From contig NZ_JPOQ01000035.1 of the NCBI RefSeq assembly GCF_000735045.1, forward strand, positions 17,551 through 81,550: a DNA stretch of 64,000 nt. The letters are read 5' to 3'. The stretch comes from Ferrovum myxofaciens (GTDB taxonomy: Bacteria; Pseudomonadota; Gammaproteobacteria; Burkholderiales; Ferrovaceae). The notes beneath the pieces are model-generated. The model was given only the letters and a program-made list of their open reading frames with translations, was not told where the DNA came from and did no database searches. Both the position numbers and the translations under genes were made by a program. Of this stretch, positions 20,230 to 29,727 are shown piece after piece; position 1 is the stretch's first letter; every line of letters starts with the position of its first letter.

Positions 20230-21875
20230 CGCAAGCGACGGGGCCGTGCCCCATCTTCCCCCAGACGTTTCTTTTTATCCGCTTCGTATTCCTGATAGTT
20301 GCCGGTAAAGAAGGTTACTTGCGAATCTCCCTCAAAGGCCAGGATATGGGTGGCAATTCGATCCAGAAACCAGCGATCATGGGAGATGACCAACACGGCT
20401 CCGGCAAATTCCAGCAGGGCATCTTCCAGGGCACGCAGGGTTTCCACATCGAGATCGTTGGAAGGTTCGTCCAGAAGCAGCACATTCCCCCCACGAATCA
20501 GGGTCTTAGCCAGGTGCAGGCGACCCCGTTCCCCTCCCGACAGATTCCCTACAATCTTTTGCTGATCCGCTCCCTTGAAATTGAAACGTCCAATATAAGC
20601 ACGAGACGGAGTTTCATACTTGCCCACAGTGAGCAGATCTGAACCTCCGGAAATGAATTCCCAGACGGTTTTGTCACTGTCCAGAGTTTCCCGTGACTGA
20701 TCCACATAGGAAAGATTGACAGTAGAACCCAATTTGATCGTACCGGAGTCCGGGGTTTCCTGACCGACGATCATGCGGAAGAATGTGGATTTGCCGGCTC
20801 CATTGGGACCAATGATGCCAACGATGGCACCGGGCGGAATGGTCAGACTGATGTTATCCAGAAGCAGACGGTCACCAAAGGATTTCGTGACTCCATCAAG
20901 TTCTATGACGGAATCTCCCAAACGTTCACCCACAGGAATAAAAATTTCCTGGGTCTCGTTACGCTTCTGATACTCCTGCGAATTCAGTTCTTCGAAGCGG
21001 GCCAGGCGGGCCTTGGATTTGGCCTGACGACCCTTGGGGTTCTGACGAACCCATTCCAGTTCCTTGTGAATTGCTTTCTGACGGGCAGATTCCTGAGACT
21101 CTTCCTGCTTCAGACGGTCTTCTTTCTGACTAAGCCATGAACTGTAGTTACCCTTCCAGGGAATACCGTGGCCACGATCCAGTTCCAAAATCCACTCGGC
21201 GGCATTGTCCAGAAAATACCGATCGTGGGTCACTGCCACCACGGTTCCTGGAAAACGCTGCAAAAACTGTTCCAGCCAATCGACGCTTTCTGCATCCAGA
21301 TGGTTCGTGGGTTCATCCAGCAACAGCATGTCAGGTTTGGAGATCAGTAACTGACACAGAGCCACACGACGTTTTTCCCCGCCAGACAGGTTGCCAATCA
21401 GGGCATCCCAGGGAGGAAGGCGCAGAGCATCGGCAGCAATGTCCATTTGTAACTCTGTACTATGCCCATCAGTTGCGCTAAGAATGGCTTCAAGACGAGC
21501 CTGCTCGGTAGCCAAATGATCGAAATCCGCGTCAGGCTCAGCATAAGCCGCATAGACAGCCTCCAGAGCTGCACGCGCTTCGATGATCGAACCCAGACCC
21601 TGTTCCACCGCCTGACGGACGGTGAGTTCGGGATCCAGTTGGGGTTCCTGGGGGAGATAACCGATTTTAAGCCCTGGTTGGGGCGTAGCCTCACCTTCGA
21701 TATCCCGATCGATACCCGCCATGATTCTGAGAATTGTGGACTTTCCTGAACCATTCAGTCCAAGCACCCCGATTTTTGCCCCCGGAAAAAAACTCAGAGA
21801 GATATCCTTGAGAATCTGCCGTTTTGGTGGGACAATCTTTCCCACTCGGTTCATGCTATAGACATACTGAGCCAT
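20208..21875 (-). CDS. ettA: Energy-dependent translational throttle protein EttA (ABC-F ATPase)
   Basis: Soluble ABC-F protein with two ATPase domains that binds the ribosomal E site and gates elongation by ATP/ADP ratio. 555 residues, the same length as the E. coli protein. Domain 1 shows GLNGSGKST, LSGGEKRRVALC and LLLDEPTNHLDAESV. The linker is lysine/arginine-rich (QNPKGRQAKSKARLARF). Domain 2 shows GPNGAGKSTF, LSGGERGRLHLAKTL and DEPSNDLDVETL. The start at MAQYVYSMNRVGK matches the family; the frame is open 129 nt further upstream. AAGGG lies about 12 nt upstream of the ATG, which is rather distant. Confidence 0.94.
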   Translation of the reverse strand: MAQYVYSMNRVGKIVPPKRQILKDISLSFFPGAKIGVLGLNGSGKSTILRIMAGIDRDIEGEATPQPGLKIGYLPQEPQLDPELTVRQAVEQGLGSIIEARAALEAVYAAYAEPDADFDHLATEQARLEAILSATDGHSTELQMDIAADALRLPPWDALIGNLSGGEKRRVALCQLLISKPDMLLLDEPTNHLDAESVDWLEQFLQRFPGTVVAVTHDRYFLDNAAEWILELDRGHGIPWKGNYSSWLSQKEDRLKQEESQESARQKAIHKELEWVRQNPKGRQAKSKARLARFEELNSQEYQKRNETQEIFIPVGERLGDSVIELDGVTKSFGDRLLLDNISLTIPPGAIVGIIGPNGAGKSTFFRMIVGQETPDSGTIKLGSTVNLSYVDQSRETLDSDKTVWEFISGGSDLLTVGKYETPSRAYIGRFNFKGADQQKIVGNLSGGERGRLHLAKTLIRGGNVLLLDEPSNDLDVETLRALEDALLEFAGAVLVISHDRWFLDRIATHILAFEGDSQVTFFTGNYQEYEADKKKRLGEDGARPRRLRYKPLHG

Positions 21876-22009
21876 GGATTTAAGGTACCCTTCAGAAAAG
21901 ACTGACAGATTACCATAGACGGGATGTGCGGAACCATTTCTCGCGGTTAAACTCCATACTGGCAAGTTACAATGATGAATGTACAAATTCGCAAGAGAGA
22001 TCACTCAAC

Positions 22010-22639
22010 ATGACGCACAAAAAATATTTGACGCTCGCCCTTTGTTCCTTGACCTTGGCGCTGTCCTCTGGTTGTTCATCCCCCGGTTTGGGGGGCAGCG
22101 ACTACACCAGCACAGAAGTGCGCGGGGAACAATCGGTTCGTCTGGGAACGGTGGAAAGCGTGCACAAGGTTCGCATCCAAAGCAATGATCCCGGCATTCT
22201 GGGTGCTTTGGGCGGTGGTGTGGCCGGAGCTGCGCTGGGAAGTACCGTTGGGGCGGGGAATGGCAATGCGGCAGCAACAATTTTAGGTGCACTGGCCGCC
22301 GGTGCAGCGGGCAATGCGGCTCAAAATGCCTTATCCACCGAAAACGGAGTGGAAATTACGATTCGACTAGACAGTGGTTATGTTATTGCCGTCACTCAAG
22401 GGGCTGATGAAGTTTTTCATGTGGGTGATCGAGTTCAGGTATTGGGAGGAGGAGGGGCCACCCGGGTGACCAAATTGGACCCCAATGCCAATCTGGGGCC
22501 TGCCGGAAAAAATTTGTCGACTCCCAGCGGTATGACACCAAGCAATGGACAACAGATCCATTATTATTGTCCAGACAGCAACGCTTATTATCCCGCTGTC
22601 CCCAATTGCAAGTCTCCCTGGATGAAAGTGGTGCGCTGA
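22010..22639 (+). CDS. Glycine-zipper outer-membrane lipoprotein, SlyB/Pcp-like with Cys-containing tail
   Basis: 209 residues. The lipoprotein signal ends ALSSGC (lipid Cys at residue 22). A SlyB-like stretch TVESVHKVRIQSNDPG is followed by a glycine-zipper membrane segment at about residues 64-110 (GALGGGVAGAALGSTVGAG and LGALAAGAAGNAAQ). A small beta domain (VEITIRLDSGYVIAVTQ, FHVGDRVQVLGGG) follows. The C-terminus ends in a tail with YYCPDSNAYYP and a second Cys, a pattern I associate with small proteobacterial envelope proteins. I start it at the ATG at 22010, with GAGAG upstream. It is divergent from ettA and 178 nt from rfbB. SlyB-type proteins help keep the outer membrane intact; the role here is inferred. 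Confidence 0.8.
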   Translation: MTHKKYLTLALCSLTLALSSGCSSPGLGGSDYTSTEVRGEQSVRLGTVESVHKVRIQSNDPGILGALGGGVAGAALGSTVGAGNGNAAATILGALAAGAAGNAAQNALSTENGVEITIRLDSGYVIAVTQGADEVFHVGDRVQVLGGGGATRVTKLDPNANLGPAGKNLSTPSGMTPSNGQQIHYYCPDSNAYYPAVPNCKSPWMKVVR

Positions 22640-22672
22640 TTATCAATGTTCTTTAGAGACGGATCTTCTTGG

Positions 22673-22690
22673 CCCCATCCCTGGATGGGG
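22673..22690 (+). terminator. Stem-loop after the lipoprotein gene
   Basis: CCCCATC, loop CCTG, GATGGGG: a perfect 7-bp GC-rich stem 33 nt after the stop. It lacks a T-run, so intrinsic termination is uncertain. About 60 AT-rich bases follow. Confidence 0.4.
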
Positions 22691-22817
22691 CTTCGTTACT
22701 CCGCTTAATTTAACATAATATACATTATACGCAATGTTTGTTTATGGGTTACGCAAAACCATTTGTCATTGGTACAATTGATCCCCGTGTGCGAGAATCC
22801 CATAAAAAGGAGCCAAT

Positions 22818-23888
22818 ATGATTTTTGTAACAGGCGGTGCTGGTTTTATAGGTGCTAATTTCGTTTTGGACTGGTTGGATCTCCAAGATGAACCCGTGCT
22901 GACTCTCGACAAACTGACCTACGCCGGAAACCGGGATAACCTGGCCAGCCTCGATCAGGATCCGCGTCATACGCTGGTGGTGGGCGATATTGGAGATACG
23001 GCATTGGTCCGCGCTCTGTTAAAATTGCACCGTCCGCGCGCCATTCTCAATTTCGCTGCCGAAAGTCATGTGGACCGCTCCATTTATGGTCCGGCAGACT
23101 TTATTCAAACCAATATCGTCGGCACCTTTCATCTGCTGGAATCGGTGCGTGCGTACTGGAATGAATTGGGGGGGAAAGAACGCGAAAATTTCCGTTTTCT
23201 GCATGTCTCCACCGATGAGGTCTATGGTTCACTGGCTCCCCAGGACCCTGCTTTTTCTGAATCCACTCCCTATGCGCCAAACAGCCCCTACTCCGCCTCC
23301 AAGGCCGCTTCCGATCATCTGGTGCGTGCCTGGCACCATACCTATGGATTGCCGGTTCTGACCACCAACTGTTCCAACAACTATGGACCCTACCAGTTCC
23401 CGGAAAAATTGATTCCTCTTATATTGCATCAAGCCCTGGCTGACAAACCTCTGCCGGTTTATGGGGATGGTCAAAACGTACGGGACTGGCTCCATGTCAG
23501 TGATCATGCCAGCGGCATTCGCCGAGTCCTCGAAGCCGGCCGTGTGGGAGAAACCTATAATATCGGTGGAAATAGCGAATTAGCTAATCTGACGGTGGTC
23601 GAAGCCCTCTGTGATGCGCTGGATCGACATCGCCCCACGGCACAGGGTTCCCGCCGTCGACTCATACAATTCGTCACAGACCGTCCGGGGCATGACCGGC
23701 GCTATGCCATTGATGCCAGAAAAATTAGCAAGGAATTGGATTGGCAGCCCGCGCATAGCTTTGCCTCCGGTTTGGAACAGACTGTACGCTGGTACCTGGA
23801 TCATCAGGAGTGGAGCGAACGCGTGTTGTCCGGTGCCTATCGTTCCTGGCTGGAACAAAATTATGCGGAACGGAGGCAGGAAGCATGA
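22818..23888 (+). CDS. rfbB: dTDP-glucose 4,6-dehydratase
   Basis: Second step of dTDP-L-rhamnose synthesis: NAD+-dependent conversion of dTDP-glucose to the 4-keto-6-deoxy sugar. 356 residues, an extended short-chain dehydrogenase. [11 protein letters not shown] binds NAD near the N-terminus, HVSTDEVYG carries the catalytic Thr-Asp-Glu, and [14 protein letters not shown] holds the YxxxK pair. [18 protein letters not shown] is a family signature. A strong AAGGAG (22807-22812) stands 5 nt before the ATG. Its stop overlaps the rfbA start by 4 nt (ATGA). rfbC and rfbD are not beside it. Confidence 0.95.
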   Translation: MIFVTGGAGFIGANFVLDWLDLQDEPVLTLDKLTYAGNRDNLASLDQDPRHTLVVGDIGDTALVRALLKLHRPRAILNFAAESHVDRSIYGPADFIQTNIVGTFHLLESVRAYWNELGGKERENFRFLHVSTDEVYGSLAPQDPAFSESTPYAPNSPYSASKAASDHLVRAWHHTYGLPVLTTNCSNNYGPYQFPEKLIPLILHQALADKPLPVYGDGQNVRDWLHVSDHASGIRRVLEAGRVGETYNIGGNSELANLTVVEALCDALDRHRPTAQGSRRRLIQFVTDRPGHDRRYAIDARKISKELDWQPAHSFASGLEQTVRWYLDHQEWSERVLSGAYRSWLEQNYAERRQEA

Positions 23889-24763
23889 GAAAAGGCATCA
23901 TCCTGGCGGGAGGTTCAGGGACCCGCCTCTATCCCGCTACCCAGGTCATTTCCAAACAATTGCTGCCCGTGTACGACAAGCCCATGATTTATTATCCGCT
24001 GGGTACCCTGATGTTGGCAGAAATTCGTGACATCCTGATTATTTCTACCCCCCAAGATACCCCACGATTCCAACAATTACTGGGCGATGGCAACCACTGG
24101 GGAATAAATCTCGAATATGCCGTCCAACCGGAACCCGGTGGATTGGCACAGGCTTTTCTGATCGGGAAAAATTTTATCAAACATCAACCCAGTGCCCTGG
24201 TACTGGGAGACAATCTTTTCTACGGTCATGATTTCTCCATCAAACTCAGACAAGCAGGCAACCATCTCGAAGGTGCCACGGTTTTTGTTTATCCCGTCAG
24301 TGATCCTGAACGTTATGGAGTGGCTGAATTTGACGAAACTGGTCGTGTCATTGGACTGGAAGAAAAACCCCTTCAACCCCGTTCACGTTATGCCGTCACC
24401 GGTCTCTATTTCTATGACGCACAGGTTTGTGATCTGGCAAGTACCCTGGCCCCCTCGGCGCGTGGCGAATTGGAAATCACGGATCTCAATCGTCTTTACC
24501 TCGAACAGCAACGATTGCGCGTGGAAGTGCTGGGACGAGGATTTGCCTGGCTGGATACCGGGACCCACGATTCCCTTCTGGAGGCTGCCCAATATATCCA
24601 GACTGTGGAAAAACGACAGGGACTCAAGGTATCCTGCCCCGAAGAAATTGCCTATCGCCAAGGCTGGATCGATGCAGCCCAGTTGGAAAAACTGGCTCTT
24701 CCCTTGAGCAAAAATGGTTATGGCGTCTATTTGCGTCAGATCCTGAACGAACGAGTTTTTTGA
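23885..24763 (+). CDS. rfbA: Glucose-1-phosphate thymidylyltransferase
   Basis: First step of the dTDP-rhamnose pathway: joins dTTP and glucose-1-phosphate. 292 residues. The nucleotide-binding signature [14 protein letters not shown] is at the N-terminus. [30 protein letters not shown] (Asp for Mg2+), EEKPLQPRS and [18 protein letters not shown] follow in the family order. The frame is open upstream inside rfbB, but the ATG at 23885 gives the exact family N-terminus and ATGA coupling. The stop codon abuts the stop of the convergent regulator gene with no gap, so no terminator can fit between them. Confidence 0.95.
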   Translation: MRKGIILAGGSGTRLYPATQVISKQLLPVYDKPMIYYPLGTLMLAEIRDILIISTPQDTPRFQQLLGDGNHWGINLEYAVQPEPGGLAQAFLIGKNFIKHQPSALVLGDNLFYGHDFSIKLRQAGNHLEGATVFVYPVSDPERYGVAEFDETGRVIGLEEKPLQPRSRYAVTGLYFYDAQVCDLASTLAPSARGELEITDLNRLYLEQQRLRVEVLGRGFAWLDTGTHDSLLEAAQYIQTVEKRQGLKVSCPEEIAYRQGWIDAAQLEKLALPLSKNGYGVYLRQILNERVF

Positions 24764-25468
24764 TCATTCATGACGAATGATCAAACTGTACCCCGTTCCT
24801 CGAATGGAGCGGATCAGTGTATCGGCAGGATTGTGTTGACGTAGTTTGCAGCGGATGCTCGAAATGGTGACGTCCACCGAACGATCCTCGGCATGCCAGG
24901 ATCGTCCACAAACCACCTGGGCCAACGTGTTGCGCCCCACCACCCGATTAGCGTTTTCCAGCAGACAGAGCAGCATATCGTACTCACGGTTGGTGAAATG
25001 GATTTTTTTCCCCGAAGTGATCCATGTGACTTCCCGCTTTTGACGATCAAGACCAAAGCCGGAAAAATTTATTCCACTGTTCAGATGAAAGGAAGAAATA
25101 TTCAGACGCTCCAATAAGCGCCGAATTCGTGCCATAAGTTCCCGCATGTCCACAGGCCTGACCAGATAATCATCGGCGCCCATTTCGATTCCCAGAATTC
25201 GATCCATGGGCGATGAATTGTCACTCAGAACGATAATTCCTATATCAGGATAATGTTCGCGCATAAAACGAATGTATTCATATCCATTGCCATTGATTCC
25301 ATGATCCTGATTGATGATCGCCAATTTAATGGGATGCCCGCGCAACAGTGATTTTGCATCATCCACCTGAGCTACGCGCATGGTATGAAAGGAAGTATGA
25401 ATAAAAAAGGATTCCAGGGCAATGGAGCGTCGGTAATCAGAATCAAGGATCATGATAAGTGAATTCAT
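24764..25468 (-). CDS. OmpR-family response regulator with degenerate receiver domain
   Basis: 234 residues: N-terminal receiver fold (about 1-120) and C-terminal winged-helix DNA-binding domain (about 130-232; FTNREYDMLLCLLENANRVV, DRSVDVTISSIRCKLR, IRGTGYSLI). The receiver looks altered at its active site. The N-terminal acidic pair reads LDSD, with Ser at one position. The phospho-Asp region reads LAIINQDHG, so Asn or a shifted Asp replaces the normal LLD. The conserved KP pair is RP (LVRPV). The switch position has Ser (VLSDN). MGADDYL is kept. No histidine kinase gene is next to it. It may act without normal phosphorylation. The target genes are unknown. Confidence 0.82.
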   Translation of the reverse strand: MNSLIMILDSDYRRSIALESFFIHTSFHTMRVAQVDDAKSLLRGHPIKLAIINQDHGINGNGYEYIRFMREHYPDIGIIVLSDNSSPMDRILGIEMGADDYLVRPVDMRELMARIRRLLERLNISSFHLNSGINFSGFGLDRQKREVTWITSGKKIHFTNREYDMLLCLLENANRVVGRNTLAQVVCGRSWHAEDRSVDVTISSIRCKLRQHNPADTLIRSIRGTGYSLIIRHE

Positions 25469-25633
25469 GCCGGTCTCGTTTTTTCAAGTATGGGATAAAA
25501 TACCTTGTTCTTATGTTTAAGGCAATTCTAATGGATAATTTTTTTCATGACAACTCCGGTCATGCACCAACTGCCAGATCCTCAGGGGATTCTGCTATGC
25601 TTGTCCTCCGTCTCACACATAGATTGATGGACC

Positions 25634-27220
25634 ATGATGGAAGACGTAAAATCCTTTGAAGCAATTATCGTAGGCAGTGGCCTGGCTGGGGGTGTCACTG
25701 CCCTCGAGTTGGCAGATCGTGGACTCAGAGTTGCCCTCATTACCAAACGTTTCCTGGAAGATGGCGCCAGCCCCCGCGCTCAAGGAGGCATTGCTGCTGC
25801 ATTGTCGAGTTTGGACAGCATCGATACCCACATGCAGGATACCCTGATTGCCGGTGCCGGACTGTGCGATACCGAAGCCACTCATTTCATTCTCGAGCGG
25901 GGTGAAATGGCCATTCACTGGCTGACACAGCGCGGGGTTCGCTTTACTCAGGAAAATGGTACGCTGCACCTCACCCGTGAAGGTGGACACAGCCAACGGC
26001 GGGTAGCCCACGTGGCCGATGCCACCGGTGCTGCCATTCAGAACACGCTGCATCCTCAACTGCGTCAACATCCGCGCATCCAGATATTTGAACAACATAT
26101 GCTGGTCGATCTGATCACCAGCGAAAAACTTGGACTGCCGGGGCAACGGCGTTGTGTGGGTCTGTATGCGCTGGAAGAAACCACTGGTAAAGTGCATGCC
26201 TTCACTGCGCCTCACACCCTGCTGGCCACCGGCGGTGCAGGCAAGGTCTATCTTTACACCACCAATCCGGATACGGCAACGGGAGATGGCATCGCCGCAG
26301 GATGGAGGGCGGGTTGTACTGTCGCCAACATGGAATTTATCCAGTTTCACCCGACCTGTCTGTATCACCCCCATGCCAAGTCTTTCCTTATTTCAGAAGC
26401 CGTACGGGGAGAAGGCGGCATTTTGCGTCTGCCCAATGGGCATCGTTTCATGCCTGAACACGATGACCGGGCAGAATTGGCTCCGCGCGATATCGTGGCA
26501 CGCGCCATCGACTATGAAATGAAGCGTCTTGGTTTGGATTGCGTGTACCTGGATATTACCCATCTATCCTCTGAGTTCATTCGCACGCATTTCCCCACCA
26601 TCCATGAAAAATGTCTGTCCCTGGGCATCGACATGACCACCCAACCCATTCCGGTGGTTCCAGCGGCGCACTATACCTGCGGGGGATTACGCACCGATCT
26701 GCAAGGACGTACCGATCTGGCCGGATTGTATGCTATTGGCGAAACGGCCTATACAGGTTTGCATGGTGCCAACCGTTTGGCCAGCAATTCACTGCTGGAA
26801 TGCGTGGTGATGGCCCGTGAAGCCAGTTCAGCCATTCTTTCCCAGCCACCCTTCGCACCTTTGACCTTCATCCCGCCTTGGGACAGTAGCCAGGTCACCG
26901 ACCCTGATGAGGAAGTGGTTATTTCTCATAATTGGGAAGAATTACGCCGTTTCATGTGGGATTACGTCGGAATCGTGCGTACAGACAAACGGTTAGAGCG
27001 GGCGGCGCATCGTTTGAAACTATTGCATGAGGAAATTCTGGAGTTCTATACTAATTTTCATGTCAGTCGAGACTTGCTCGAATTGCGCAATCTTGTGATG
27101 GTTTCCCAACTCATCGTCAACTCTGCACGCTTGCGCAAAGAAAGTCGAGGGCTTCACTACAGCCGGGATTATCCGCTGAGTTCCGCATCCTCTTGTCCCA
27201 CTCTGCTCACTCCCTCCTGA
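25634..27220 (+). CDS. nadB: L-aspartate oxidase
   Basis: FAD enzyme of de novo NAD synthesis: oxidises L-aspartate to iminoaspartate for NadA. 528 residues, the normal length. It has an N-terminal Rossmann motif IIVGSGLAGGVTALELA, then GASPRAQGGIAAAL, the succinate-dehydrogenase-like HPTCLY segment and RDIVARAIDYEM, PAAHYTCGGLRTD, and GLHGANRLASNSLLECVV, followed by a helical C-terminal domain. It may start at the second Met (25637). It converges on nadA with 7 nt between stops. The L-aspartate substrate is also used by PanD, encoded nearby. Confidence 0.95.
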   Translation: MMEDVKSFEAIIVGSGLAGGVTALELADRGLRVALITKRFLEDGASPRAQGGIAAALSSLDSIDTHMQDTLIAGAGLCDTEATHFILERGEMAIHWLTQRGVRFTQENGTLHLTREGGHSQRRVAHVADATGAAIQNTLHPQLRQHPRIQIFEQHMLVDLITSEKLGLPGQRRCVGLYALEETTGKVHAFTAPHTLLATGGAGKVYLYTTNPDTATGDGIAAGWRAGCTVANMEFIQFHPTCLYHPHAKSFLISEAVRGEGGILRLPNGHRFMPEHDDRAELAPRDIVARAIDYEMKRLGLDCVYLDITHLSSEFIRTHFPTIHEKCLSLGIDMTTQPIPVVPAAHYTCGGLRTDLQGRTDLAGLYAIGETAYTGLHGANRLASNSLLECVVMAREASSAILSQPPFAPLTFIPPWDSSQVTDPDEEVVISHNWEELRRFMWDYVGIVRTDKRLERAAHRLKLLHEEILEFYTNFHVSRDLLELRNLVMVSQLIVNSARLRKESRGLHYSRDYPLSSASSCPTLLTPS

Positions 27221-27227
27221 ATCTCCT

Positions 27228-28319
27228 TCAGGCAGCCCCCAAATGAGGTACCAGTCCTGCCGTCCGTAGTGCATCGGCTCGAGTAAAGTCCAGCATCCTC
27301 TCGATGGGCAAACGAGCGCGATCGACAAGACCAGGATCGATCGTAACTTCAGGCGTACCCGCAAACAGAATGGCGCGCAGATTTTCCAATCCATTCATGG
27401 CCATCCAGGGACAATGGGCGCAACTCTTGCAGGTAGCGCCCGACCCGGCGGTGGGAGCTTCGATAAAGGTTTTATCCGGATAGGTTTGACGCAATTTATG
27501 GAACATGCCATTGTCCGTGGCGACGATGAAGGTTTCCACCATCGGGGTGCCTGCAGCTTCCAGAATACCCCGCGTGGAACCGACATAGTCTGCCAGTGCC
27601 AAAACGGCCCGGGGCGATTCAGGATGGACCAATACCCTGGCCCAAGGCATTTTCATTTTCAAGTCCGCCAGTTCAGCGGCCTTGAACTCGTCGTGAACGA
27701 TGCAGGAACCCTGCCAGGAAAGCAGATCAGCGCCCGTTTCCTGAGCCACATAGTCCCCGAGGTGACGGTCTGGTGCCCACAGAATTTTTTCCCCCTGTTC
27801 ATGCAAGTGGCGAACCACGGCTACCGCACAGCCCGATGTTACCACCCAGTCGGCACGCGCCTTGACCGCAGCACTGGTATTGGAATAGACCACTACGGTA
27901 CGGTCGGGATGGGCATCGCAAAATGCATGGAAGGCGTCGCTGGGACAGCCCAGATCGAGAGAACATTCGGCTTCACGTTCGGGCATCAGTATGGTTTTTT
28001 CGGGTGACAAAATCTTGGCTGTTTCTCCCATGAAACGTACCCCGGCCACCACCAGGGTCGTTGCTGAATGCTGCTTGCCAAACCGGGCCATTTCGAGAGA
28101 ATCGGCTACCAGACCACCGGTTCCCTCGGCCAGATCCTGTAGATCGGGATGAACATAGTAATGGGCTACCAATACAGCATTCCGCTGTCCCAGAAGATCT
28201 TCCAGTTCCTCCAGCAAAACCCGCCGCCGTTCCTGGGAAGGCTCTTCTGGGACACGAGCCCAAGCCGTAGCAAGGCCTTGTGGGTTTTCATAATCTATTT
28301 GAATATTACAGGCTGACAT
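27228..28319 (-). CDS. nadA: Quinolinate synthase
   Basis: 4Fe-4S enzyme that condenses iminoaspartate with dihydroxyacetone phosphate to quinolinate. 363 residues. [29 protein letters not shown] and [15 protein letters not shown] are family blocks. The three cluster Cys are expected in [15 protein letters not shown] and the late [10 protein letters not shown] stretch, whose CxxCxxC arrangement is typical of this subtype. HPESPRAVL and YVGSTRGIL are also present. The start overlaps the end of nadC by 14 nt, so the two are translationally coupled. The cluster is oxygen-sensitive. Confidence 0.95.
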   Translation of the reverse strand: MSACNIQIDYENPQGLATAWARVPEEPSQERRRVLLEELEDLLGQRNAVLVAHYYVHPDLQDLAEGTGGLVADSLEMARFGKQHSATTLVVAGVRFMGETAKILSPEKTILMPEREAECSLDLGCPSDAFHAFCDAHPDRTVVVYSNTSAAVKARADWVVTSGCAVAVVRHLHEQGEKILWAPDRHLGDYVAQETGADLLSWQGSCIVHDEFKAAELADLKMKMPWARVLVHPESPRAVLALADYVGSTRGILEAAGTPMVETFIVATDNGMFHKLRQTYPDKTFIEAPTAGSGATCKSCAHCPWMAMNGLENLRAILFAGTPEVTIDPGLVDRARLPIERMLDFTRADALRTAGLVPHLGAA

Positions 28320-29178
28320 CCTTAAACCTCATGGAAAAATCAATGGATTTGATGTCCTTGGTCAAAGTTCCGATGGAAATTCGATCCACCCCCAATTCTG
28401 CAATCTGGCGTACCGATTCCAAGTTCACTCCCCCGGACACTTCGACTCGCGCCCGTCCGGCAACCTGCATCACGGCCTGTCGTTGCATCTCGAGGGACAT
28501 GTTATCCAGCATGACCATATTTGCTCCGGCGATGAGCGCTTCCTCCAATTGCTCCAGAGTTTCCACCTCTACCTGAATGAACTTATAGGTTCCCTTGATG
28601 CTCTGTGCCAAGGTAACCGCCTGAGTGATGGAACCCGTGGCAGCAATATGATTTTCCTTGATCAGGATGGCATCGTAAAGTCCCATTCGATGATTGGTCC
28701 CCCCCCCGATCCGCACGGCGTACTTTTCTGCCAGACGTAGCCCAGGAATGGTTTTTCTGGTATCGACGATCACCGCCCGTGTACCAGCCACGGTACGCAC
28801 GAACTGGCGTGTTTGAGTAGCAACACCCGACAGTGTTTGCAGAAAATTCAGGGCAGCCCGTTCACCGGTCAGCAATGCCCGTGCCGGACCTTTCAACGTA
28901 GCCACTCTCTGTCCGGGAAATACTTCCGCGCCTTCGGCCACCTGCCACTCCACCTGCAGACGAGAGTCCAGTTGCCGAAAAACTTCATTCACCCAAGGTT
29001 GCCCGCACAGAACCGCACTTTCACGAACCAGGATCAGTGCTTCAGAAACCACGGGTTCCGGAATCAGGAATGCGGTCAGATCCCCTGCGCCCACATCTTC
29101 AGCCAGAGTTCTTTGCACCTGTTTTTCGAGGTGCAAGCGTTGCGCCATACCCTCCTGTTGCGTTTGATGGGGTTCCAT
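28306..29178 (-). CDS. nadC: Nicotinate-nucleotide pyrophosphorylase (quinolinate phosphoribosyltransferase)
   Basis: Converts quinolinate and PRPP to nicotinate mononucleotide. 290 residues. [45 protein letters not shown] (PRPP and quinolinate contacts), [27 protein letters not shown] and the C-terminal VDRISIG are visible. I chose ATG 29178 because AAAGGG lies 5 nt upstream. An alternative is ATG 29148 (MAQRL), with AGGAGG only 2 nt away. The frame runs open to 29367, but that would cross the panD start region. It is the promoter-proximal gene of nadC-nadA and is divergent from panD. Confidence 0.93.
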   Translation of the reverse strand: MEPHQTQQEGMAQRLHLEKQVQRTLAEDVGAGDLTAFLIPEPVVSEALILVRESAVLCGQPWVNEVFRQLDSRLQVEWQVAEGAEVFPGQRVATLKGPARALLTGERAALNFLQTLSGVATQTRQFVRTVAGTRAVIVDTRKTIPGLRLAEKYAVRIGGGTNHRMGLYDAILIKENHIAATGSITQAVTLAQSIKGTYKFIQVEVETLEQLEEALIAGANMVMLDNMSLEMQRQAVMQVAGRARVEVSGGVNLESVRQIAELGVDRISIGTLTKDIKSIDFSMRFKDVSL

Positions 29179-29233
29179 CCATGCCCTTTCTTCCACCTCG
29201 CCTCCCTGATCAAATGTACAGTGAAAAACTGCT

Positions 29234-29262
29234 ATTGTCCCAAGGACTGCAGGGGCTTGCAA
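29234..29262 (-). promoter_or_regulatory. Predicted promoter for nadC-nadA
   Basis: Minus strand TTGCAA (29262-29257), 17 bp, GACAAT (29239-29234), with four of six matches in each box. It lies 55 nt before the nadC start. It overlaps the candidate panD promoter on the other strand. Confidence 0.3.
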
Positions 29263-29263
29263 T
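29235..29263 (+). promoter_or_regulatory. Predicted promoter for panD
   Basis: TTGTCC (29235-29240), 17 bp, TGCAAT (29258-29263). It is a weak match, placed about 70 nt before the panD start. Confidence 0.25.
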
Positions 29264-29334
29264 ATGAATCCAGAGAATTGGAGTAAAATGCGACTTTTAT
29301 TAATTTGAGAAGGCCTGTCTGCTTGCCATTGCCT

Positions 29335-29715
29335 ATGTTCCAAACCATGCTCAAGGCCAAACTGCACCGCGTCTCGGTGACCCAGTCAGAACTGGGTTAT
29401 GAAGGGTCCTGCGCCATCGATGAAAATTTGCTGGAAGCGGCGGACATTCATGAATATCAGCAGATCGATATCTACAATGTCAATAATGGAGAACGCTTCA
29501 CGACCTATGCCATTAGAGGTGCGCGCAACACTGGCATGATTTCCGTCAATGGCGCCGCTGCCCGAAAAGCTCAAGTGGGAGACATATTGATCATTGCCAC
29601 CTATGCCAGTTATGCCCCGGAGGAATTGAAAAACTTCTCGCCACGCCTGGTTTATGTGGACGAACGTAACCAGGTCAAACGCATGGAACACGAGATTCCG
29701 CTACAAAAAGTTTGA
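29335..29715 (+). CDS. panD: Aspartate 1-decarboxylase proenzyme
   Basis: Makes beta-alanine for pantothenate and CoA from L-aspartate. 126 residues, equal to the E. coli enzyme. It is a pyruvoyl enzyme made as a proenzyme and cut between Gly and Ser in GYEGSCAID (about residues 22-30) to form the pyruvoyl group. Other family blocks are [29 protein letters not shown], and [19 protein letters not shown]. The start at ATG 29335 gives MFQTMLK, like the family's short lead. Its promoter region is shared with nadC, so two aspartate-linked cofactor pathways diverge from one spot. Confidence 0.95.
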   Translation: MFQTMLKAKLHRVSVTQSELGYEGSCAIDENLLEAADIHEYQQIDIYNVNNGERFTTYAIRGARNTGMISVNGAAARKAQVGDILIIATYASYAPEELKNFSPRLVYVDERNQVKRMEHEIPLQKV

Positions 29716-29727
29716 AATCCAGAACAC

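Noticed and set aside
22691..22760. AT-rich patch before rfbB as a possible insertion or attachment site
   Set aside because: No direct repeats, integrase or tRNA nearby; more likely a promoter region.
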